From NCBI RefSeq assembly GCF_016651255.1, contig NZ_JAEKEG010000039.1:1-54316 (forward strand): a DNA stretch of 54,316 nt, read 5' to 3'. The notes under the pieces were generated by a model that was not told the origin of the DNA, ran no database searches, and saw only the letters and a program-made list of their open reading frames with translations. The position numbers and the translations under genes were made by a program. Positions 44,680 through 53,035 of the stretch are shown here, piece by piece. Each line of letters starts with the position of its first letter. Within the stretch, counting starts at the first letter, position 1. This DNA is from Pseudomonas sp. TH10 (GTDB lineage Bacteria; Pseudomonadota; Gammaproteobacteria; Pseudomonadales; Pseudomonadaceae).

Positions 44680-46081
44680 ATGAGCAACTATGACGTGGTG
44701 ATTCTGGGCGGCGGCCCCGGCGGTTATAACGCGGCGATCCGCGCCGGCCAGTTGGGCCTGAAGGCCGCTTGCGTGGAAGGCCGGGCGACGCTCGGCGGCA
44801 CCTGCCTGAACGTTGGTTGCATGCCATCGAAAGCCTTGCTGCATGCCTCGGAGCTGTACGAAGCTGCGATGGGTGCGGAATTCGCCAACCTCGGCATCGA
44901 GGTCAAACCGACGCTGAACCTCGCGCAAATGATGAAGCAGAAAGACGAGAGTGTGGCCGGCCTGACCAAAGGCATCGAGTTTCTGTTTCGCAAGAACAAG
45001 GTCGACTGGATCAAAGGCTGGGGCCACATTGATGGCCCGGGCAAAGTCACGGTAACCGACAGTGAAGGCGGCAAGACCGAGCTCGGCGCCAAGGACATCA
45101 TCATCGCCACCGGCAGCGAGACCCATGCCCCTTCCCGGCGTCAGCATCGACAATCAACGAATCCTCGACTCCACTGGCGCGCTGTCACTGGCTGAAGTGC
45201 CCAAGCATCTGGTGGTGATCGGCGCTGGGGTAATAGGTCTGGAATTGGGTTCGGTGTGGCGGCGCCTGGGAGCGCAAGTCACGGTAGTGGAATTTCTCGA
45301 CCGCATCTGTCCAGGCGTTGATGCAGAGGCAGGTAAAACACTGCAGCGTTCGTTGAGCAAACAGGGGATCAGCTTCAAGTTAAGCTCTAAAGTCACCAGC
45401 GCCACCTCGTCCGCAACCGGAGTGCAGCTAAGCGTTGAGCCCGCTGCGGGAGGTACCGCCGAGCTGCTGGAGGCCGACTACGTCTTGGTGTCAATCGGCC
45501 GCCGGCCTTACACCGAGGGCCTGGGGCTGGAGAACGTGGGCCTGACGACGGACAAGCGGGGGATGCTCGCCAACAAAAGGCATCGCACCGAAGCCGCTGG
45601 AGTCTGGGTGATTGGCGACGTGACTTCCGGGCCGATGCTGGCGCATAAAGCCGAAGACGAAGCCATGGCCTGCGTGGAACAAATCGCCGGCAAGGCCGGC
45701 GAGGTCAATTACGACCTGATCCCCAACGTGATCTACACCAGACCGGAGCTGGCCAGCGTCGGCAAAACCGAAGAGCAGCTCAAGGCCGAGGGCCGTGCCT
45801 ACAAGGTCGGCAAGTTTCCGTTCACCGCCAACAGCCGGGCGAAGATCAACCATGAGACCGAGGGTTTTGCCAAAGTCCTCGCCGATGAACGCACCGATGA
45901 AGTGCTTGGCGTGCATTTGGTGGGGCCGAGCGTGAGCGAGATGATTGGCGAGTTTTGTGTGGCGATGGAGTTCAGTGCATCGGCTGAGGACATTGCGTTG
46001 ACGTGCCACCCGCACCCGACACGCTCGGAAGCGTTGCGCCAGGCGGCGATGAATGTGGAGGGGATGGCAACGCAGATGTAG
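44680..46081 (+). CDS. lpd3: Dihydrolipoyl dehydrogenase (Lpd3-like), frameshifted
   Basis: An FAD-dependent dihydrolipoamide dehydrogenase of about 466 residues. FAD loop VVILGGGPGGYNAAIRAG, redox disulfide GGTCLNVGCMPSK, NAD loop VVIGAGVIGLELGSVWRRLG, VIGDVTSGPMLAHKAEDE and the C-terminal HPHPTRSE dyad. The break is at CCC 45122-45124: removing one C joins GSET to MPLPGVSIDN. Probably an insertion error. It stands alone without E1/E2 genes, like Pseudomonas Lpd3. ATG 44680 has AGGAG upstream. Confidence 0.87.
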
Positions 46082-46562
46082 CCCATGCTAGAGCTGGCAG
46101 GTGCTCCAGGGGCAACGCGCCTGGAGCCTTTACGGTGTTGATGGCAAAGTTGCTGCGAATGTCACTCACGCCGGGCAGTTTCAACAGCTGGCCCGTGAGG
46201 AAACGGTCGTAGCCGCGCAAGTCCGGTACTACCACCTGCAGCAGAAAATCCGATTCGCCCGATACCAGGAATGCCGAAATCACCTCCGGCAATGCCGTCA
46301 CGGCCAGGCGAAACGCCTCGGCCTGTTCGTCGTTATGGCGTTCCACCTTGACCCCGACAAATACCGTCAGCCCCAAGCCTACCTCGTCACGGTCCAGATT
46401 GGCCTGATAACCCCTGATCACTCCGGCCTCCTCCAGCATCCGTACCCGACGCAAGCACGGCGAGGCGGATAATCCGATCTCGTCGGCCAGTTGTACGTTG
46501 CTCAGGCGACCATCCCGTTGCAGGGCGGCGAGGATCTTGCGGTCGTAGGCGTCGAGCTTCAT
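45972..46562 (-). CDS. Lrp/AsnC-family transcriptional regulator
   Basis: An Lrp/AsnC regulator: N-terminal HTH (about residues 4-60; LSNVQLADEIGLSASPCLRR) and RAM ligand-binding domain (about 65-150; FLVSGESDFLLQVVV). The expected end is near VKAPGALPLEHL at about residue 160, but the frame runs on about 35 residues over the 3' end of lpd3 (110-bp overlap). The tail is Ser/Pro-rich and unlike the family, so a frameshift near 46090 is suspected. ATG 46562. It is divergent from a LysE remnant, its likely former target. Confidence 0.82.
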   Translation of the reverse strand: MKLDAYDRKILAALQRDGRLSNVQLADEIGLSASPCLRRVRMLEEAGVIRGYQANLDRDEVGLGLTVFVGVKVERHNDEQAEAFRLAVTALPEVISAFLVSGESDFLLQVVVPDLRGYDRFLTGQLLKLPGVSDIRSNFAINTVKAPGALPLEHLPALAWATSALPSPPHSSPPGATLPSVSGAGGTSTQCPQPMH

Positions 46563-46625
46563 AAGTTGGCAGATCCCAATGGTTGATAGGCAATAAACCA
46601 GTAGATTGTGCCACACACATGTTTC

Positions 46626-46757
46626 TACGCAGTGACCGGCGCCGCACTGGGCCGTTGGCTGCAACACAGCCCTTCGGCCCAGCGCTTGCAGCAATGGCTG
46701 TTCGGCAGCCTGCTGATCGGTTTTGCGATACGCCTAACGTTCATCCAGCAGGCTTGA
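46626..46757 (+). pseudogene. C-terminal remnant of a LysE/RhtB-family exporter
   Basis: A 43-codon fragment without a start reads YAVTGAALGRWLQHSPSAQR, then LQQWLFGSLLIGFAIRL and FIQQA with a stop at 46757. This is the last hydrophobic segment of LysE-type amino-acid exporters. The rest of the gene is missing. It is divergent from the Lrp gene, the usual Lrp-LysE arrangement. Its stop directly abuts the end of the next convergent gene. Confidence 0.6.
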
Positions 46758-48933
46758 TCAGGTCTGCTTGCGTCGCTTGTGCCGGTTGATCAGCAGCAGC
46801 GCAAGGCGGTAAATGCCACTACTGCGCCCAGTTGCAGCCACGTTTTATAAGGCCGCAAGACGTTACGGACCGGACTGATGGCCTGCGTCACGTAACGTCG
46901 GTCGGCCTTCCCAAAATCCGGGGACGGGCAGCGCTCACCGAAGTGAACGGCCCAATCGACGTACGGCCCTTCGTTGACGTACCGCCGATAAAATACCTGT
47001 TTCTGCTCCGGATCAGCGTTCCAGCCAGTTGCCGCACACAAAACAGCGGCAAATGCCTGGCTGGTATGCGGTAAGTTATCGGCGGCCCGAGTGGCAAGGT
47101 CGTTGGCGAGATAGCGGTAGTGATAACGCAGGTCTGGCTGTGCAGCGCTGGCTTGCTGACGGCTGAACTCTTCCTGTGCCAACAGTGGCCCCACTTTCAA
47201 CTCCGGTGCTTTGAAGGCTGTAGTTTGCCTTCGAAAGTCGCGTAGTCGGGGGACATCTCATAGCCCAGTAACTCCATGCCGAAGTGACGGCTCAAGTCGG
47301 CCGCATGGAAGTACGCAAATGCCCTTTTGGTCGGCCACCATTTTGATTCTGCATCGTGGCGTAGCTCGCCGTACCACTTCGCCAGGCTGAACAACCGGGG
47401 GTTATCGAAGTAAACCGGCGCTTCGTTGTAGCGTCCTTCGCGCAGCAACCGGCGGCCGAGCAGGTTGCGTAGTTTGGCCGCGACCGTTAGCGGGGCTGCG
47501 ACATGGTCGCTACCCTCTGCTTCTTTTTGGGCCGCATAGGCCTCAACATCCTGCAGGCTAAAGGGCGTTGGCACCTGCACGTTGGTGTCGACGTAATGCT
47601 TGAGCTCATCGACAGTCAGCACGCGCTCGGCCACGGTCGCCGCGTCCAACCAGTAGATGTCCTGGCTGCGGTAGAGTTGATCAAACGCTTGCAGGTAATC
47701 TCCACGCTGCAGCGCCAGAATTGCACTCTCACCCTCGACCCGACATTTAGGTTGCAGCGACTCGTAATCAAAATCCGGGGTCATGCGCTCACCCCATGAT
47801 TCGTTCTGCGGGAAGGCCTGAGCAGCTTTGGCATAGGCTGCGGTTGCCGCGACCTTGTCGCCATCGCGCAGCGCCAGCTTCGCCCGTAGCCACCAAGCCA
47901 GGCCGCCGTCCCCGGCGTGCTCAAGAAAGGCTTTCGCGCTGGCGTAATCACCTTGTTGATAATTGACCGCCGCCAGCCGATCCGCGTTTTCCAGGGTCCC
48001 GCGCGTGCTGTTTTGAAGCAGCTTGATCAGCTTCAGTTCGTTCGGCGGTTGTTCCCCGAATGACCAGCCCAGTCGGCTGATCAAGGAAGCTGTCACCAGT
48101 TGCTGCACTGGCTTTCCCTGGAGTAATTGCGCCAAAGACGTTTCGGGCATCGCGGCCAATTCAGCCACCAGTTGCTTCAAGGAGCTGTAGCCCACTGGCG
48201 ATCCGTGCCGGTTCTGCGTGGCATACAGCTCAATGGCGCGGTTCCAGTCACCTGCGGCGCGAACCACACGGGCTTCTTCACCGAGGCTGGCGACTCCCAA
48301 CTCCAAGGGGTCACTGAAGCCGTCAATGCTCAGTTGACGGGTCTGCTCGAAAGCAAGCTGGGACTGGGCCAACAGGCTTGGCACTGTATCTACTTGCAAG
48401 TTCATGGCGAACAATGCCCGTCCCAAGGAATAGGCGGCCCAGGTGCTGCGTAGCGGGCGCTGATCTGCCGGCAGTGCCAATACTTTGTGAAAGTACTCGG
48501 CAGCCAGCGCGTAGTCAGCTGCATTGAAGGCCGCCGCGCCCGCCAGGTAGAACATGAGTTCGGGCGGCAGTGCTTTGCCGTCGACTTCAACTTGGCGCGC
48601 GTCGGCCACACTGCGCAGTTGCTTCACCAGAGCCTGTTGCTCCACAGACAAACCGACCTGCTCTGCCAGATCCCGCGGGCTGGGTTGGCCCGCTTCTTCG
48701 CCGTAACTGTAATCTTGATTGCCAGTAGCGGGTGCGATGTTCTTCAGCCCGGCAATCGAGCCGCCAAGGCGACTGACCTCGAAGTTGAAGTTGCCCTCCG
48801 GCAGCTCCGACAGAGTCTGCCCCCGGTTGTCCAACAGCCGCATGGGGAAGTCCGGGCCGCAGGCCAGCACTGACCCCAGTGGCAGGCTGAGGGTCAGGCA
48901 TAGCAGATGATGGGGCCACTTACGGATCAACAT
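46758..48933 (-). CDS. Large exported repeat-containing protein, unknown function, frameshifted
   Basis: About 725 residues once two breaks are closed. It begins with a signal peptide (MLIRKWPHHLLCLTLSLPLG) ending LAC-GPDFP, possibly a lipobox. The body is helical and TPR-like (LAGAAAFNAADYALAAEYFH; AVNYQQGDYASAKAFLEHAG). It ends with a membrane segment and a basic tail (INRHKRRKQT). Breaks: one base missing in the TTT at 47210-47212 (QPSK-APELKVGP restored) and one near 46805 (TALALLLINRH restored). It follows the DUF3142 gene with a 14-bp overlap. Family not recognised. Confidence 0.72.
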
Positions 48934-50116
48934 GTGACGCTCCTTGATCAATTTTTTTGCAGCGTGCCCAACCAATGGCACGCTGCCCCTGTGCCGCTAC
49001 TCGGCCCTCTCGTAGACGGCTGAAGGTCAGGCTGTTTGAAGTCTGCTGCATTGAATAACCGGCCAGCGCATCCGCACCTTCACAACCGCTAGCCGCTAGC
49101 GTCACCTGTTCAGGCCATGGGCTGTCTAGATTGCCTGAGTTGATGATGCTGATATCGAACAAGCCTTGATGCTCTGAAAGTTGCAACGTCACCTGGCTTC
49201 GGAGCGCCTCACCGCGTGCTACAGCGCGCAGCATGGTCAGGCTCCAGGCCCGGCGATCATTCGCCAGCGGTAATCTGAACCAGATTAGACCTGCGAGGTG
49301 CTCCGGGGGATTATCCCGCAGTTCCAGGCCAAGCTTGCGAAGTTGCTGGGGATCGGCCATCAACTCCTGGCGATCACCGTCGCGCTCAAGGGGCACTTCG
49401 CTTTCTACGACCGGCCCGCCATTACTCGCCGGCAACAACGCGACGCCATATGCCGGCAGCGCCAGGTAAAACGGTTTCGAAGTTTTGCGTGACCAAGCCT
49501 CGGTCCATTTTCTTGTTTGTTCCACGTGGAACAAACCCGTTCTTGGATCGCTGACTGCGTGCACTTGCAACACGCTGCTATCGACGGAGGATAAAAGCGC
49601 CGGCAACTCTGGGCTGTTCAGCCAAGCGGGTAATGCAGTGATACTCAGCGCCATGGATGCCGGTAGCACCTGGCGCAATTCGCTCAGCAGATTTCGATAG
49701 ACCGGCAGTCGAGCAACACCGGCATCGTGGTCAATTTCCACCCCGGCCAATGTCAAGCCCTGCCCTTGCCAATCACTGATCAACTGTTGGACCTGCGCAA
49801 TGACTTCATGCGAATCCAGGGACTTCAACTGACCATCAAGCCGGATTACCGCGATCAGCGGGCGACCATCTTGTCGTAACAGATGGGCGTCAACTTGCAC
49901 CCGACTCCAGCCGGCGTGAGGAAATGACTGTAGAGCGAGTACCCGCAGCGTAGAGAAATCAGCCCGGCTGTCACGCAAGGCGTGTTGATGAGCAGGCATC
50001 CACTGGCGTTGCCAGATGTAGAGCTGCTGATCGAGCGCAGGCGCCTCGGGTTGCCCGCAGCCGGCGAGCATCAACAGCGGGAAAAGCAGTGCGCACCGTC
50101 GGATCGCCAACCCCAT
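48920..50116 (-). CDS. DUF3142 domain lipoprotein
   Basis: A 398-residue lipoprotein: basic-hydrophobic signal MGLAIRRCALLFPLLMLAG followed by the lipobox Cys (LAGC), then a DUF3142 domain (YIWQRQWMPAHQHALRDSR; GVEIDHDAGVARLPVYRNLL; TALPAWLNSPELPALLSSVD). DUF3142 resembles TIM-barrel glycoside-hydrolase-like folds; activity is unknown. ATG 50116 or 50122 follows AAGGATGG. It is followed by the large exported protein and contains a parS-type palindrome. Confidence 0.85.
   Translation of the reverse strand: MGLAIRRCALLFPLLMLAGCGQPEAPALDQQLYIWQRQWMPAHQHALRDSRADFSTLRVLALQSFPHAGWSRVQVDAHLLRQDGRPLIAVIRLDGQLKSLDSHEVIAQVQQLISDWQGQGLTLAGVEIDHDAGVARLPVYRNLLSELRQVLPASMALSITALPAWLNSPELPALLSSVDSSVLQVHAVSDPRTGLFHVEQTRKWTEAWSRKTSKPFYLALPAYGVALLPASNGGPVVESEVPLERDGDRQELMADPQQLRKLGLELRDNPPEHLAGLIWFRLPLANDRRAWSLTMLRAVARGEALRSQVTLQLSEHQGLFDISIINSGNLDSPWPEQVTLAASGCEGADALAGYSMQQTSNSLTFSRLREGRVAAQGQRAIGWARCKKIDQGASHVDP
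49515..49536. other. parS-type centromere site inside the DUF3142 gene
   Basis: A perfect 22-bp palindrome whose central 16 bp (49518-49533) is TGTTCCACGTGGAACA, the Pseudomonas parS consensus with both GTTCCAC half-sites. In the gene frame it reads Leu-Phe-His-Val-Glu-Gln. It lies 8.9 kb from the site in folE2. Confidence 0.88.
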
Positions 50117-50169
50117 GAACATCCATCCTTTCCAACACAGGGTTGCAGGGTACACAGAATCCTGTGGGA

Positions 50170-51006
50170 TCAGGGCTTACGCGCAATGATCACTTGGCTT
50201 TTCGCGACGACCGCATCCAGCGCCTGCTTGATCTGCGCGCCACGCGGCGAGTCCAGCACTGTTTGCCAGGTGTCGGCCCAGTGATTGAGTAACGGGTGAT
50301 CTGGGTTGCTGAAATCGACCTTGGCTTCCCAGAACAGCAACATCCACATCGACCAATAAAACCCGTATTGGTTGTGGCTGATGATCTCCAGCCCCGCGTC
50401 GCTGACCATCGCTTTGAACTGCTCTTCGCTGATGATGCGAATGTGGTTCGGCTTCTGGAAGTACTCAGGCGAGGCGATGTCTTTCTGCAGATCTTCGGAG
50501 CTTGGGTGCGGCACGCTCAACAGGTACAAGGCACCCGGTTTGCCGACGCGCACCAGTTCTGCAAGAAACTGCGCGGGATCGTCGACGTGTTCGATGACTT
50601 CGGTGGAGACCACCCGCGTCGCCGTGGCATCGGCAATCGGCAGCGGGTTGCAGTCCGTGACGTGGCATTCGACGTCCCGCGCCGGGGTGTCGCTCAGGCG
50701 CAGGCGGGTCGCTTCGACCTTGGCCGCGTCGATATCGGCGATGATGATATTCGCCCCGCGCATTGCGCAGAAATGCACGTTACCGCCGTCACCGCAGCCA
50801 ACGTCCAGCAAGGTGTCTTGCGGGGTGACCGGGAAGCCGGTGAACAGCTCGCCGGTTTGCTGATTGAACCAGCCACTGAGCATCGCGTCATGCAGGCCGA
50901 GCATGTACGGATCGACCTTTTCGGGTGCTGCGGCCACCGGTGTCGGCTCCGGCACCGGTTGCGCGGGAGGCGTGCCCGCCGCGAGTTTCTTCAACAGTCT
51001 CAGCAT
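50170..51006 (-). CDS. Class I SAM-dependent methyltransferase
   Basis: A 278-residue methyltransferase. After a Pro/Ala-rich N-terminus (about 10-30) comes a Rossmann SAM domain: TLLDVGCGDGGNVHFCA (motif I, about 65-81), ANIIIADIDAAKVE, STEVIEHVDDPAQFLAELVR and LYLLSVPHPSSEDL. GGAG lies 7-8 nt before ATG 51006; the start overlaps the acyltransferase stop by 7 bp. It resembles the methyltransferase at 52149-53035, so the two are probably paralogues. Its neighbours suggest sugar or polysaccharide methylation. Confidence 0.85.
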   Translation of the reverse strand: MLRLLKKLAAGTPPAQPVPEPTPVAAAPEKVDPYMLGLHDAMLSGWFNQQTGELFTGFPVTPQDTLLDVGCGDGGNVHFCAMRGANIIIADIDAAKVEATRLRLSDTPARDVECHVTDCNPLPIADATATRVVSTEVIEHVDDPAQFLAELVRVGKPGALYLLSVPHPSSEDLQKDIASPEYFQKPNHIRIISEEQFKAMVSDAGLEIISHNQYGFYWSMWMLLFWEAKVDFSNPDHPLLNHWADTWQTVLDSPRGAQIKQALDAVVAKSQVIIARKP

Positions 51007-52156
51007 GAGGTTGCTCCAGAGGATGGGACGGCGTTTGGGGGCAAGCTCAGGCGCTGCACCAGCGATACGCCACGACGGCGCATGGGCATTTCGACAAAGC
51101 GATAGTTGAGTTCACTTAAAACCGCGATCAACCCGAAGGCGATCAACAATGTAGGGATCGGGTGTCCGCCAGGGTTCGGCAAGTTGGCTGCCTGCAAACG
51201 AAAGATGCCTTCGCGCACCAGCAGATAAGCCGGGATGTGGATCAGGTAAATCCCGTAGGAACGGCTGCCCACCCAGGTCATCAGGCTTTTGATCAGACAT
51301 CCGGGCATCAGGTAGTCGCGATTGTAGGAAGCGATCCAGACCAGCAACGCACACAGCAGTGCAATCACGCCAATACGGTAATGAGTGAACGTGAAGCGAT
51401 CAGTGGCGATGAAACCCAGCACCAGCGACAACGCGAGCAATGCGGCCAGACCAGCCCAGGGACGGCGCAGGAATGTCGGTTCCCAGCGTCGGTAGGAAGG
51501 CTGCGCGCTCCAGATGGCCAGCAGCACGCCGAGGGCCAGCGCATCTGTTCTGATCACCATCAATATCGGCGTGCGCAAAGTGAACAGTTGCACCGCCACC
51601 AACAGGACTAGCGCCCAAACCAGGTATTTGCGACAGAGCAAAATCAGCAAGGGAACAGCAGGTAGAACTGCTCCTCCAACGACAGACTCCAGTACACGAA
51701 ACTGGTGCCATATTCGTAATTGTAAAAACTGTCGGCGAAGCGAAAGTTGGCGTACTGGGCAATGCCGGCCAGGGTCGCCTGCAGATTCGCCTGCAGGGTG
51801 CCGAACGCGCCGGACCGGTTGAGGAACAGGCACGCCAGCAACATCAGCGCCAGCCATAACCAGGCTGACGGCAACAAACGAAAGGCCCGCCGCAGCCAGA
51901 AGTTGCGGGTTTCCTGCCAGTATTCCTGCCGCGTGCTGCAACCTTGCAGCGCCGGGATCAGGCTACGCGCGATGACGAAGCCGGAGATGGCGAAGAATAA
52001 ATCAACGCCCCACCACGGCTGCGTGTACAGGGTGATGCGTTGCAGCAGCGGAACACTCGCCGCGAACAGGCTGTCCTGCAGGTGGTGAAACAAAACGCCC
52101 AGTACCGCAATGCCGCGAAGCAACTCAATATCCATGATGCGCTTGCTGCTACTCAT
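51000..52156 (-). CDS. Membrane acyltransferase family 3, frameshifted
   Basis: An integral-membrane O-acyltransferase (Acyl_transf_3/OafA type) of about 385 residues with ten or so membrane segments. It starts with MDIELLRGIAVLGVLFHHLQ, contains the family His, and has WSLSLEEQFYLLFP and SYGIYLIHIPAYLLVREGIF. One C is missing at 51651-51653: adding it gives LLFPLLILLC and joins the halves. ATG 52156 has GGAGGA upstream. It would transfer acetyl or similar groups to surface glycans. Confidence 0.86.
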
Positions 52157-53035
52157 GGTGTCCTCCTGGACGTGCCACGGTATCCATCGGTTTGCGGGCA
52201 ATGATGACCTGGCTCTTGGGCATGAACCGGTCAAGCATCTGCTTGATCGCCAGGCCGTCGGGGTGCGACAGCAGGTCCTGCCAGGTTTTCGCCCAGCTCT
52301 CCATCAACGGCGGATACGGCGCCTGGATACGGTCGCGAACCGCGCCACCCACGTCACGTCCGGCAGCCCTCTCGCTCGCCCAGAAAAAGATCATGCCCAT
52401 CACCCAGAAAAACCCGCTGGCCTGACGATGCTCGATGACCAGGCCCGCCTCCTCCACCAGGGTGGCGAACCGTTCGGGGTGAAAATCTGCACATGATTGG
52501 GTGTCTGGAAATAACTGGCGGGAGCGATGCCCTTTTGCAAATGCTCGCCCACCGGTGCTGGAACGCTTAGCAGATACAGCGCCCCGGGACGCCCCATGCG
52601 CACCAGTTCAGCCATGAAGGGTTCAGGTTGGTCGATGTGTTCGAGCACTTCCATGCACACGATTTTGCTTGCGCAACCGTCGGCCAGCGGCAGCGGCAAG
52701 CTGTTGCTGACCAGCCCCAGATTGGCCTGGCTCGATTGCGCGGCCACTTGGCGGGCCAGGTCACGCACCTTGTCGTGCTCGCTGTCGGTGAAGATCACCG
52801 AGGCGCCCTGTCGAACCGCGAACAAGGTCGCCACACCTTCGCCGCATCCGACATCCAGCAGCGTGTCGTCGGCGTTAATGGCAAAACCCTTGAGCAACTC
52901 GCCGGTTTCGCCGAGGAACCAGCCATCGAGTACTGCATCGTGCAAACCGACGTCCCTGGGCGATACCGGGCTTTGGGGCACGGTCGAAGGCGCCGACGGT
53001 GCCGGCCAGAGCTTCGCCAACAAACGGCGAATCAT
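52149..53035 (-). CDS. Class I SAM-dependent methyltransferase, frameshifted
   Basis: About 295 residues; MIRRLLAKLWPAPSAPSTVP leads into a SAM domain: TLLDVGCGEGVATLFAV (about 59-75), VIFTDSEHDKVR, CMEVLEHIDQPEPFMAELVR and LYLLSVPAPVGEHL. The last part (EEAGLVIEHRQASGFFWVMG) continues in another frame; adding one G near 52475-52479 joins FTPERFATLVEEAGL. Both ends overlap neighbours: ATGA with the glycosyltransferase stop, and 8 bp with the acyltransferase start. Likely glycan methylation. Confidence 0.84.
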
